Below are positions 47,807 to 56,184 of a DNA stretch of 64,000 nucleotides, in pieces (position 1 is the first letter of the stretch; the number at the start of each line of letters is the position of its first letter). Source of the stretch: Acidobacterium capsulatum ATCC 51196 (GTDB lineage: Bacteria > Acidobacteriota > Terriglobia > Terriglobales > Acidobacteriaceae); NCBI RefSeq assembly GCF_000022565.1, contig NC_012483.1:682001-746000 (forward strand), in the 5' to 3' direction. The notes beneath the pieces are model-generated. The model worked only from the letters and a program-made list of their open reading frames with translations. It did no database searches and was not told the DNA's origin. The translations under genes and the position numbers were made by a program.

Positions 47807-48057
47807 CCCACATCTCGGCAAGATGTGGGATACCCGATCCGAGTTCTAGTGACGAAGGTGTTTTGGGGCTTGGGAGAACCCACATCTCGGCGAGATGTGG
47901 GGTACCCGGTTTTGTTTCGGGTGACGAAGGTGTTTTGGGGGCTTGGGAGAACCCACATCTCTGCGAGATGTGGGGCACCCGGTTTTGTTTCGGGTGACGA
48001 AGGTGTTTTGGGGCTTGGGAGAACCCACATCTCTGCGAGATGTGGGGCACCCGGTTT
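47807..48057. repeat. Tandem array of four RAYT-associated palindromic units
   Basis: Four units, about 72-73 bases apart. Each has a 23-base hairpin with stem CCCACATCT / AGATGTGGG around CGGCA, CGGCG or CTGCG, at 47807-47829, 47879-47901, 47952-47974 and 48024-48046. In the complete units these are followed by a second small hairpin CACCCG / CGGGTG with a T-rich loop. A fifth single palindrome lies at 50309-50331. Confidence 0.92.
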
Positions 48058-48092
48058 TGTTTCTCTGGACGTGGGAACATTAGAGCATTGCC

Positions 48093-50099
48093 ATGGAATT
48101 AGTTGAGTTGTTGCGGAGTGTGTTTGGGTTTGCGGGGTTTCGGGAGAATCAGGAAGCGGTTTGCCGGGCGGTGGCCGGGGGGCGCGATGCCCTGCTGGTA
48201 ATGCCGACCGGAGCCGGGAAAAGCATCTGCTACCAGTTGCCGGCGCTGGCACGGGGCGGGCCGGCGGTGGTGGTGAGTCCGCTGATTGCGCTGATGGATG
48301 ACCAGGCGGGGCGGCTGGCTTCGCATGGGGTGCGGACGGCGCGTATCCACTCCGGAGTGCCGCGCGAAGAGGCGCGGCAGGCGTGTCGGGACTATCTGGA
48401 CGGGACGCTGCAGTTCCTGTTCATTGCGCCGGAGCGGCTGCGGGTGCCGGGTTTTCCGGAGATGCTGGCGCGGCGGACTCCGGCGCTGATTGCGGTGGAT
48501 GAGGCGCATTGCATCTCGGGCTGGGGACATGACTTCAGGCCGGACTACCGGACGCTGGGCGAGTGGCTGCCGATGCTGCGTCCGGCGCCGATTATTGCGC
48601 TGACGGCAACGGCGACGCCGAGGGTGCAGCAGGACATTGTGACGCAACTGCGGCTGGAGAATCCGGCGCTGTTTGTGCATGGCTTTCGGCGGGAGAACCT
48701 GGCGCTGGAAGTGGTGGAGATGTCAAAGCCGCGGCGGCATGGGTTCATTCAGGACTATTTGAAGGCGGCGGAGCGGCGGCCGGCGATTGTGTATGCACCG
48801 TCGCGGAAGGCGGCCGATGAGCTGGCGGCGGAGCTGGGCGAGCGCTTCCCTGCGGCGGCCTACCATGCGGGGCTGGAGCCGGCCGTGCGGGAGCGGGTGC
48901 AGAAGGGCTTTCTGGCAGGCGAGATTGAAGTCGTGGTGGCGACGATTGCCTTTGGGATGGGCATTGATAAGGCCGATATTCGCACGGTGATGCATGCGGC
49001 GCTGCCGGGCAGCGTGGAGGCCTACTACCAGGAGATTGGGCGCGCGGGGCGCGATGGGCGGAGGTCACGGGCGATTCTGCTGCACAGCTTTGCCGACCGG
49101 AAGATGCATGAGAGCTTTTTTGAGCGGGATTATCCGCCGGTGGAGGACCTGGCGCGGGTGGCGCGGGTGCTGACGGAGGAATTTGCTGCTCCCGAAGAAC
49201 TGTGGGAGAAGCTGCGGATGAGCCCGGAGGTGTTTGGGCGGGCGGTGGACAAGCTGGCGGCGCAGGGCGCGGCGGCGTTTGATGTGGAGGGCCGGGTGCG
49301 CGGGTTGCTTCGCGCGACCGATGCGGGGCGCTGGCGGGGCGGCTACCAGGCGCAACGCGAGCACCGGCAGGCGCAACTGGACGACATGGCGGCGTTTGCG
49401 GAGGGGGCGCAGTGCCGGATGTCGGCGCTGGTGCGGCATTTTGGGGACACTCCCGGTGCGCCATGCGGGATTTGCGATTTCTGCTCGCCGGAGACGGCGG
49501 CGGCGGCGCGGTTTGTGGAGCCGGATGCGCAGGAGGGGCGGCAGTTGCGGCGCATTTTGCGGGAGCTGAAGGAGGGAGGCGGGCGCTCGGTGGGACGGCT
49601 GCAGACCGAGGCGGGCGTGGACGGCGACCGCCGCGCCTTTGACGCGCTGCTGGATGGGCTGGCGCGCGCTGGGATGGTGACGCTGACGACGGAGACGTGG
49701 ACGAATCCCGAGGGGCGCGAGGTGACGTATCGCAAGGCGGCGCTGACCTATGAGGGACGAGGCTGGCAGGAGCCGGAGCCGCTGCCGGTGCTGCTGCGGG
49801 CGGTGGGCGAGGATGGGGCGGCGGCGGCTCCTAAAAAGAAGAAGAAAGCTGCGCCGGAGGTAGCGGTGGAGTTGACGGCGGAGCAGACGGAGCTCGAAAA
49901 CCGGCTGCGGGCCTGGCGCAAGGCGGAGGCATCGGCGACGGGCAAGCCGGCCTTTCTGGTGCTGACGGATGCGGCGCTGCGGGGACTGGCGGCGGCGGGG
50001 CCGAGGAATCTGGCGGAGCTGACGGGGATTCATGGGATTGGGCCGGTGAAGGCGGAGCGGTATGGCGCGGAGCTGGTGGCGATTTGCCGGGGGGATTGA
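48093..50099 (+). CDS. recQ: ATP-dependent DNA helicase RecQ
   Basis: 668 residues. The helicase core has motif 0 GFAGFRENQEAV, Walker A MPTGAGKSICYQLP, the DEAH box VDEAHCISGWGHDFRPDY and motif VI EIGRAGRDG. Zinc-binding cysteines follow in C..RHFGDTPGAPCGICDFC. A winged-helix region and a C-terminal HRDC domain are visible (ELENRLRAWRKAEASATGKP, then ELTGIHGIGPVKAERYG). It unwinds DNA 3' to 5' in recombination and repair. It sits between the palindrome array and the lone palindrome at 50309-50331. The start ATG is 46 bases after the fourth hairpin. Confidence 0.95.
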   Translation: MELVELLRSVFGFAGFRENQEAVCRAVAGGRDALLVMPTGAGKSICYQLPALARGGPAVVVSPLIALMDDQAGRLASHGVRTARIHSGVPREEARQACRDYLDGTLQFLFIAPERLRVPGFPEMLARRTPALIAVDEAHCISGWGHDFRPDYRTLGEWLPMLRPAPIIALTATATPRVQQDIVTQLRLENPALFVHGFRRENLALEVVEMSKPRRHGFIQDYLKAAERRPAIVYAPSRKAADELAAELGERFPAAAYHAGLEPAVRERVQKGFLAGEIEVVVATIAFGMGIDKADIRTVMHAALPGSVEAYYQEIGRAGRDGRRSRAILLHSFADRKMHESFFERDYPPVEDLARVARVLTEEFAAPEELWEKLRMSPEVFGRAVDKLAAQGAAAFDVEGRVRGLLRATDAGRWRGGYQAQREHRQAQLDDMAAFAEGAQCRMSALVRHFGDTPGAPCGICDFCSPETAAAARFVEPDAQEGRQLRRILRELKEGGGRSVGRLQTEAGVDGDRRAFDALLDGLARAGMVTLTTETWTNPEGREVTYRKAALTYEGRGWQEPEPLPVLLRAVGEDGAAAAPKKKKKAAPEVAVELTAEQTELENRLRAWRKAEASATGKPAFLVLTDAALRGLAAAGPRNLAELTGIHGIGPVKAERYGAELVAICRGD

Positions 50100-50120
50100 G
50101 TGCCCTTTTCGGCGGCGTGA

Positions 50121-50211
50121 GGGTGGGGATGGTGGGAGAGACTTCGGGCCGCATCTGGCGCCCGGGAGATTGCCGGGATTCTTCGGCCGTTGGCCTCAGA
50201 ATGACGCGTCG
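50121..50211 (+). repeat. Dispersed intergenic repeat, family A, copy 3
   Basis: Close match to 16388-16480 over about 90 bases, sharing GCCGGGATTCTTCGGCCG and CTCAGAATGACGCGTCG. Confidence 0.8.
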
Positions 50212-50235
50212 CCCCTGAGGGCATTCCCTCAGGGG
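50212..50235 (+). terminator. Perfect hairpin, possible terminator of recQ
   Basis: CCCCTGAGGG and CCCTCAGGGG form a ten-base perfect stem with loop CATT. There is no clear T-run, so it may instead be part of repeat family B. Confidence 0.5.
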
Positions 50236-50294
50236 CTGAAGCCCCTTCTTTTGCGCGCGGCGAATGGCATGGCTAAAGCCATGCCCTGATACAA
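50226..50294. repeat. Dispersed intergenic repeat, family B, copy
   Basis: Matches 40771-40842: CCTCAGGGGCTGAAGCCCC, CTTCTTTTG, a GGCATGGCT / AGCCATGCC hairpin (50266-50285) and CTGATACA. The stem differs by a compensating base-pair change from the other copy. Confidence 0.75.
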
Positions 50295-50308
50295 GAAACC
50301 AATAAGAA

Positions 50309-50331
50309 CCCACATCTCTTCGAGATGTGGG
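50309..50331. repeat. Lone RAYT-type palindrome
   Basis: Stem CCCACATCT / AGATGTGGG around CTTCG, the same hairpin as in the array at 47807-48057, followed by GACACCCG. Confidence 0.85.
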
Positions 50332-50435
50332 ACACCCGCAGGTGCCTCCGCTCACTTCGTTTGGCCGGGATGACAATTACATCTTAAATTAATGTAAATA
50401 AACAACTTTCTACTTCTATAATGTCTATACGAGTC

Positions 50436-50494
50436 CTGCACAGATATGCAAAATCAAGGGTTTGCGAAAAATATCTGCACGGAATCTGCACAGA
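50436..50494 (+). promoter_or_regulatory. Short direct repeats in the integrase leader (possible arm-type sites)
   Basis: Three copies of CTGCAC(A/G)GA start at 50436, 50475 and 50486. Their position just before an integrase gene and the eleven-base spacing of the last two suggest binding sites for the integrase or an excisionase. This is inferred from repetition only. Confidence 0.35.
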
Positions 50495-50519
50495 ACGCGT
50501 CCAAATGATGGAGGCGAAT

Positions 50520-51947
50520 ATGGCATTCGTCACCGACAAAACGGAACTCAAGCCGGGCCTGATCCTCTTCCGACGCGGCGACGTGGATCATCGCATGTGG
50601 TATTGCCGCATGAAGATGCCGAAGGCAGACCGCTATAAAACGGTTTCGCTCAAAACGACTGACATTGATGTGGCGCGGGACCGCGCCTTCGACCAGGATG
50701 CGGACATTCGCTTTCGCTTGAAGCATGACGTTCCTGTCTTCAACCATCCCTTCCGCGAGGTAGGGCGCGAATACCTGCTGACGCAAGAGGCGCGGGCGAA
50801 GCGGGGAGAGATCAGTGCTGCACGCCCCAAGAAAATGCGCGCGGTCATTGAAGGTGCATTAGACCGCTATGTCGGTTCCACGCAGGTGCACCTTATTGGC
50901 GACGAGCTTTGGGGAGGCTATCCGGCATGGCGGCGGGTGAATGGTGCAGGACGCAACCGGCGTAACGGCGTTCGGGAAATTACCGACGAGATGGCGCAAG
51001 CTTTTGCGAATAAGGAAGCCGAGCGCCGCACCAAGGTTCAGAAGACTCTTGGCATTCGGGTGATGAAGCCGATTGAGGTCAAGCCTTCGGAAGAACGGAC
51101 GGTTCCTTTCATCAGTGATTCCACCATCCGCTTTGAGATGTCGATCTTTGGCGCGGTGATGAATTACGCCATCAAGAAACGCTATGTTCCGGCGAGCCAG
51201 CGTTTCGACGAGCGCCCGAAGCTCAAGACGATGCGGCGGGATGAGTTCACACTGGAGGAATATCGCAAGCTGCATACGGTCGGACGGAAGTGGATTGCGG
51301 CAGCGGATAAACCGTCAAGCGTCTGGTATCGGACTGTTACGTACAACATGATTCTGATTGCGTGTAATACAGGGATGAGGCCTGCGGAGATGAGGAATCT
51401 TCGCTGGCGCGACATCATGTCGGCGAAGGACCGTGAAGGGCGGGAGATTGTTGTGCTGTTTGTTCAGGGCAAAGGGAAGTCGCGCAAGTTGGTCGCTCCT
51501 AAGAGCGTCGGAGATTATCTGGAACGCATTCGCGTAATCTCCAAGGCCACGGAGCCGGAGGACAGGGTATTTACTAACGTTGTGGGCAAACCCACAACGA
51601 CTCTGTACAGCGCTTTGATTGCCGATCTTCTGAACGTGGCGAAGTTGCGCGAGGGCACGCAGGGCGTGCCGCGCTCCACTTATTGCTTCCGGCACACCTA
51701 CGCCACGCTCCGATTGCAGGAGGGCGTGGACGTCTATTTCCTCGCCGAGCAGATGGGGACCTCCGTCCACATGATCGAGGAACACTATGGGCATGTGAAC
51801 ACCATCAAGCACGCCGACCGCGTATTGCAGGGCATGGCGGGGTGGGAGTTGCCGCACCCCGAAGTGGACTTTACCAGGGCCAAAGCGTCGAAAGCGGCGG
51901 AGACGCACGATAAGTCCAAGCGAGTCCAGCACCGCAGGACAGGCTGA
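50520..51947 (+). CDS. Tyrosine-recombinase integrase
   Basis: 475 residues from the ATG at 50520, which has GGAGG just upstream; an in-frame ATG at 50421 is possible but passes through the leader repeats. The C-terminal catalytic domain shows the first arginine (CNTGMRPAEMRNLRW), the box II arginine region (TYCFRHTYATLRL, with tyrosine where most relatives have histidine) and the nucleophile region (MIEEHYGHVNT, tyrosine in HYGH). Basic residues dominate the C-terminus. It probably catalysed entry of the island. No tRNA gene is nearby, so the attachment site is not identified. Confidence 0.92.
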   Translation: MAFVTDKTELKPGLILFRRGDVDHRMWYCRMKMPKADRYKTVSLKTTDIDVARDRAFDQDADIRFRLKHDVPVFNHPFREVGREYLLTQEARAKRGEISAARPKKMRAVIEGALDRYVGSTQVHLIGDELWGGYPAWRRVNGAGRNRRNGVREITDEMAQAFANKEAERRTKVQKTLGIRVMKPIEVKPSEERTVPFISDSTIRFEMSIFGAVMNYAIKKRYVPASQRFDERPKLKTMRRDEFTLEEYRKLHTVGRKWIAAADKPSSVWYRTVTYNMILIACNTGMRPAEMRNLRWRDIMSAKDREGREIVVLFVQGKGKSRKLVAPKSVGDYLERIRVISKATEPEDRVFTNVVGKPTTTLYSALIADLLNVAKLREGTQGVPRSTYCFRHTYATLRLQEGVDVYFLAEQMGTSVHMIEEHYGHVNTIKHADRVLQGMAGWELPHPEVDFTRAKASKAAETHDKSKRVQHRRTG

Positions 51948-52227
51948 CCGTGGAATCTTCCCGAAGCTGTCTTTGGCCGGAGCCGCTGGCGGAGGCCTCG
52001 CGATATTCAAGGTTAACTACTTCGGATATTCGTTCTGATTTGCCGCGCCCCGCTGGGGCGTTCTTAGCGGCAAATCTCCGTGCGCGAGCCGCCGCTGGCG
52101 GCGTTCTTCGTGCGATGCTGTTTGGTCGATGGAAGCAAATCATTACTCAAAGGGTTAGATGCTCTCCGCCTTCACCAGACACCAGTCCCCATGAGAGGTG
52201 AGTACAGCCTTCGTTACTGCGGCCGGA
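51948..52227. other. Short gene-free region with two hairpins
   Basis: Between the integrase and the convergent AAA ATPase gene. TTGCCGC (52040-52046) pairs with GCGGCAA (52067-52073) around an inner GCCCC..GGGGC hairpin. A second, similar GC-rich hairpin follows near 52090-52115. Each contains CGTTCTT, as in a duplicated terminator. Nothing else is recognised. Confidence 0.45.
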
Positions 52228-54459
52228 TCAACCAGTGCGTTTTGATTCGATGACAAAGGGTTCTCCCATCATCATGTTGTAGTGATTGAGGTGATTCGTC
52301 CTGACGAAGATGTTTTTGAATACTTCCCGTTGTTTCTGGACGGCACTATCGTCAAGCGTCGTGAATATATCGTCCGGTATGGAATGTGAGCCATCATTCA
52401 CCCAGCTAAAGAGAGCTTTGCAGATCAACTTTTCCTCGCCGTCGAACAGATCAAGGATTTCGTCATACCCAATTCCGCCAAGGATGCGGAAGTAATGTTC
52501 CAAAATGCGCCGCATTGCATTCTGGACTCCCGGTGCTTGTGGGCTACCGTTGCGGACTTCAGACCAAAGTAAATCGTAGGACGTTTTGATCGGATTGATC
52601 GTATACTTCAGAATCTTCGACTTCCCGTCGACCTTCCGTATGATCCAGAATGTCTCTTCTTTGAACGCCTGCCCCGCAGAGCGGTCTTTATGGAAAGTAA
52701 TTTCTTTGTGAAAGTAGACGTTGTGGGTAAGGATAAATACCTGTTTGATATGGCTGCGATTGGCGCGCACCTCTTCGAGGATCTGACGAATCAGGCTTCC
52801 GACGATAAAAAGAACATCGCTGTCCAAGCTGGATACCGGGTCATCAAAGACAACCACCCTATCCGTGGTGACGCCCGACGACGATTCGCTCCCTTTCAAC
52901 AAGTGATAGAAATACAGAAACGTGATGAAGCTGCGCTCGCCTTCGCTCAAGGTCTCTTTTGCATCGCTTCCGTCGGGCCTGCGTAGCCTATAAAGATTGG
53001 TGTTAGTCGCCTCCAGAGAAAAACTTCTAAAGCCGAATGCGTTCAGGAGCTTGTTAATTTCATCGACGGTTGGCCGGACACTGGTGGTTTGCTTCTCCAG
53101 GTTCCGTATCTCAGCGTCCTTCGCTTTCCGGTCGAACGTTGCTTTTTCTATCTGCTGCTCAAGGGAACTGATGGCGGTGTCCACGCTTTTCTTATCGCGT
53201 TGATATTTCGCAAACTCGGCGGTTATCTCGCTATGAGCTAAAAAGGCCCATACATCCGTGATGAGTTGTGTTTGAGCAGATTCAAGATTTGCCACCATTG
53301 CATTGTGGTCGCGGATCGAGCGATTTGCCGTCTCAATCAGGTCTTTCATCTTCTGGAGAATATCTTTGAGCGGTTCCAGAGTGATGGATTGACTCGGCTC
53401 TTTGGCCTTCTGATCCAGTCGTTGCCGATTTGTCTGGAATCGGGCATCGAAGACTTGTTTCTCTGTTTTCAACGCATCGGCATCGAGGAACCGGGATGCC
53501 GTAGCCACTACCGCATCGACCATTTGGCTGATGCGTTCTCCTGCCAGCAAGTACCCGTCTTTCAGAACGGCGATGGCGGAAGTGTCTTGAGCAAAAGTTT
53601 CGTCGAAGTATTGCTCTAGGCTGGCGGCGAGGCTTTGCGGCGCTTTCTGCTGACAGAAAGGGCAATCCCCATCATTTACACCGTAATAAGCGATGCCTTG
53701 TTTGACCCAATCGCTGTTGCCTAGCCGCAGGATCATAGCTGCAATGTCGACATCCGATTTTCCGATGACTCGCTTGGCGAGAATAGGATCGCTCTCCCAC
53801 GCGAGAAATTGAGCGTCGTTAATGGTCGTTAGTAGCGATTCGACGGTCGGAGTTGTTTCAAACAGAGAGGCCGAGCGCGCCTCAAGATCAGATTGAGTAG
53901 GCAGAGGCGCAGGCGCTTTCTTTTGGCATTCCGTAATAAGCCGATTCTTAAACTTCAGCTTGTCTCCACGGTAGCCCGTGAGTGCCCCTTGTAGCTTTGT
54001 GTCGTGACGTTTCTTAACCTCCCAGCACGCATCCCGGAAATTAGCTTCTAGTTGTGTGAGTTCCCCTCGCTTGCCGCGTGTGCCATCGTCACCTTGTAAC
54101 GTGTGTGTGAGATTTTCGATTTTCCGGGTAAAGTCCGCTGAGTCAAGTTTTGCCTGCGCGATCTTGTTTTGGGTCTCTATGTCTTTTTGACCCAGGGTGA
54201 AGATACCTTTCAGCTCTCCCGGCTGGTTGAAGTTCTTGGCAACAAAATCGCGGTTGTACACGAAGGTGTCCAGCTTCGTGCCGCGTTGCCAATGAACCGC
54301 GCATTTTGAAAACGGGCTGCCATCCGCAATCAGCCGCGATACCGTAGTCTTCCCGGCTCCGTTCGGACCATACACAAAGTTGATCTCACGCAACTCATCC
54401 ATCATCTCGATGGCATCTCCGTAGCTGGCGCATCCTGAAATCTCAAGTCGGTCAATCAT
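52228..54459 (-). CDS. AAA_13-type ATPase with zinc-hook motif, RloC/PrrC-like candidate anticodon nuclease
   Basis: 743 residues from the ATG at 54459 (753 if from 54489; numbering below uses 753). Walker [10 protein letters not shown] is at 41-49, a CPFC motif at 276-279 resembles a Rad50/RloC zinc hook, and a long coiled coil covers about 340-470. The ABC-type signature SEGERS is near 515, Walker B VVVFDDP at 545-551 and the H-loop THN at 588-590. The C-terminal region carries R-x3-E (R660/E664) and a histidine at 702, recalling the Arg-Glu-His triad of PrrC and RloC tRNA-cleaving nucleases. RloC-size and layout fit. The function is inferred. It stands alone without HsdRMS genes. Confidence 0.75.
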   Translation of the reverse strand: MIDRLEISGCASYGDAIEMMDELREINFVYGPNGAGKTTVSRLIADGSPFSKCAVHWQRGTKLDTFVYNRDFVAKNFNQPGELKGIFTLGQKDIETQNKIAQAKLDSADFTRKIENLTHTLQGDDGTRGKRGELTQLEANFRDACWEVKKRHDTKLQGALTGYRGDKLKFKNRLITECQKKAPAPLPTQSDLEARSASLFETTPTVESLLTTINDAQFLAWESDPILAKRVIGKSDVDIAAMILRLGNSDWVKQGIAYYGVNDGDCPFCQQKAPQSLAASLEQYFDETFAQDTSAIAVLKDGYLLAGERISQMVDAVVATASRFLDADALKTEKQVFDARFQTNRQRLDQKAKEPSQSITLEPLKDILQKMKDLIETANRSIRDHNAMVANLESAQTQLITDVWAFLAHSEITAEFAKYQRDKKSVDTAISSLEQQIEKATFDRKAKDAEIRNLEKQTTSVRPTVDEINKLLNAFGFRSFSLEATNTNLYRLRRPDGSDAKETLSEGERSFITFLYFYHLLKGSESSSGVTTDRVVVFDDPVSSLDSDVLFIVGSLIRQILEEVRANRSHIKQVFILTHNVYFHKEITFHKDRSAGQAFKEETFWIIRKVDGKSKILKYTINPIKTSYDLLWSEVRNGSPQAPGVQNAMRRILEHYFRILGGIGYDEILDLFDGEEKLICKALFSWVNDGSHSIPDDIFTTLDDSAVQKQREVFKNIFVRTNHLNHYNMMMGEPFVIESKRTG

Positions 54460-54489
54460 GCGTTCTTCGGGGCAGATGCACTCAGGCAT

Positions 54490-54955
54490 CGTCTACTAGC
54501 CGTCCTTTGTATGTGCAACCGAGCATACTCTCTTTATCTCCGAGCGCAACTTTAAGCATTCAATTTCAGACGTATGTTGCTGGAAGGGAGGAAGTCTCCT
54601 CCCCCGCTGCGACCGCTACGCGTTTTCCGCTTCCCATCCAAGCGGGGCCTGTTCCTGCCCCGCAACGCCCGTCCCTGAAAGCCGTACGGAAGTAGACCTA
54701 AATCTCTTCTTTCATCCAGTGCCCCGCTTCATGCGGCTTTATGGCAGAGCCGGTCGGAACCCGTCAATGCTCTTCGCTGGCGCTTCGATGAACGCGCAGA
54801 AAAACGCGCGGCATTGACTGAACCCGCCTCGCCCCTGCCCGCCGCAAAGACATGAAGCGGGGGCACTCAATAAAAGAAATTTGGTTGAGAGCCAAAGGCG
54901 AAATGCCCTCCTTCAGATTCCGCCCCACGCGGGCAGCACAGGAGAGCGAAACGTC
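54490..54955. other. Gene-free region upstream of ardC
   Basis: About 466 bases. The only clear content is nested inverted repeats at 54718-54867 (listed separately). A 62-codon open frame at 54507-54695 has protein-unlike composition. Confidence 0.6.
54718..54867 (+). repeat. Nested inverted repeats upstream of ardC
   Basis: The outer arms AGTGCCCCGCTTCATG (54718-54733) and CATGAAGCGGGGGCACT (54851-54867) are complementary except for one extra G. Inner arms GTCAATGC (54763-54770) and GCATTGAC (54811-54818) are also complementary, and a small CGGCT / AGCCG hairpin lies between them near 54734-54752. The whole can fold as one long hairpin ending about 90 bases before the ardC start. Confidence 0.8.
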
Positions 54956-55972
54956 ATGGCATACCGCAATCATCGCAATACGGCCAGCAGGCCCAGCATC
55001 TACCAGACCGTCACCGAACGCATCATTTCCAGCCTTAAAGCTGGCGTGATTCCGTGGGAAAAACCGTGGAAGACGCCGCGCTTTGCAGGCGGTCCATTCC
55101 CGCGTAACTTCTATACCGGCAAGCCCTACCGTGGCATCAATGTTCTGTTGCTTTGGTCGAGCGAATACAGTTCCCCATTCTGGCTTACGTTCAAGCAGGC
55201 GCAGGCATTGAAAGGCAACGTCCGCAAAGGCGAGCACGGAACTCAGATTGTCTTCTATAAACAGCTTCCCGAATACGCAAAGAAGGACGAGGAAGCAACG
55301 GGCGAAGATGAGCGTGTGCCGTTCGTTCTTTGCCACTACACGGTTTTCAACGTGGAGCAGTGCGACGGCCTCACGCTTCCTGAAATCTCGCAGCCCGGCA
55401 TCGCGCCGGAGATCGACGAGGACGAAATCTGCGAAAGCATCATTGGTGAATGGGAGAGCCGTCCCGCGCTTCATCGCAACAGCCCCACCGAGTATCGCGC
55501 TTATTATCGACCGTCTACCGATTCCGTCCACATGCCCGCCCGTAGCCGCTTTGTGGATGCGCCCCACTATTACAGCACCTTATTCCATGAGCTGATTCAC
55601 AGCACCGGACATAAAAGCCGCCTCAACCGCACCTTTGGCGACCGTTTCGGAGATGAGCTTTACAGCAAGGAAGAATTGGTTGCCGAGATGGGAGCCGCTT
55701 TTCTTTGCGCTATCGCCGGTATCGCCAACGAGCGTACCGACCGTAACACCACTGCATACATCCAGAACTGGATTGAAAAGCTGGAAGAGGATAACCGCCT
55801 CATCGTTCATGCTGCCGCGAACGCGCAGAGAGCCGTGGACCTGATTCTCGGCAACACGTTTGAGGAAGAGAACGAGACGACCGAAAACGCCGTGGATGCC
55901 GCTGTCAGCGGCATCCACGCAGCGCTTACAATCAATATCGCTCAGGCGATCAACGGCCCTGCTCAGCTCTGA
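54956..55972 (+). CDS. ArdC-like antirestriction protein (ssDNA-binding domain plus zincin metallopeptidase)
   Basis: 338 residues from the ATG at 54956, with CAGGAGAG upstream. The N-terminal ArdC domain has IYQTVTERIISSLKAGVIPW, KPYRGINVLLLW and VRKGEHGTQIVFYK. The C-terminal zincin-like domain has the metal site HELIHSTGH followed by a glutamate (KEELVAEMGAAF). ArdC proteins of conjugative plasmids protect incoming DNA from restriction and bind single-stranded DNA. Its presence suggests the island derives from or transfers as a conjugative element. Two strong hairpins lie at its 3' end. Confidence 0.9.
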   Translation: MAYRNHRNTASRPSIYQTVTERIISSLKAGVIPWEKPWKTPRFAGGPFPRNFYTGKPYRGINVLLLWSSEYSSPFWLTFKQAQALKGNVRKGEHGTQIVFYKQLPEYAKKDEEATGEDERVPFVLCHYTVFNVEQCDGLTLPEISQPGIAPEIDEDEICESIIGEWESRPALHRNSPTEYRAYYRPSTDSVHMPARSRFVDAPHYYSTLFHELIHSTGHKSRLNRTFGDRFGDELYSKEELVAEMGAAFLCAIAGIANERTDRNTTAYIQNWIEKLEEDNRLIVHAAANAQRAVDLILGNTFEEENETTENAVDAAVSGIHAALTINIAQAINGPAQL

Positions 55973-55981
55973 GCAGGGCCG
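55893..55981 (+). terminator. Two hairpins at the end of ardC; second is a probable terminator
   Basis: GTGGATGCCGCTG / CAGCGGCATCCAC lies within the last codons (about 55893-55919). CGGCCCTGCTCAG (55954-55966) pairs with CTGAGCAGGGCCG (55969-55981) across the stop codon. The second has no long T-run. Confidence 0.5.
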
Positions 55982-56184
55982 GGATGCTTATGCTGATCTT
56001 CGGTAACCATGACTGAACTCGCGAAGAACAAGTGGGACATCTATTACAACTTTTCAATTATGATCGATCTGATTATCAGGTAAGAGTAGCCGTCAGTTCC
56101 TCATGCCTAACGGTAGTTTTGGGAAGCTCAGATGTGACCAGCCTTTATTAGATGAATGAGCTTCTGTAATTCTGTGACTGGGAA

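Larger units (their letters stand above)
50100..50519. other. Gene-free region between recQ and the integrase
   Basis: About 420 bases. It holds family A (50121-50211) and family B (50226-50294) repeats, a perfect hairpin at 50212-50235, one RAYT-type palindrome (50309-50331), an AT-rich stretch (about 50375-50420) and three CTGCAC(A/G)GA repeats before the integrase gene. Confidence 0.7.

Noticed and set aside
47807-48057. CRISPR array
   Set aside because: The ~72-base units are nearly identical over their whole length, with no variable spacers and no cas genes; they are RAYT-type palindromic repeats.
47794-48252. N-terminal extension of the RAYT frame (about 150 codons)
   Set aside because: It reads through the tandem palindromes and into the start of recQ; the peptide is only repeated PTSRRDVG/TKPGAPHLAEM-type sequence, so translation there is unlikely.
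54507-54695. A 62-codon plus-strand frame before ardC
   Set aside because: Low-complexity Pro/Ala/Ser composition, no ribosome-binding site and no recognisable family.
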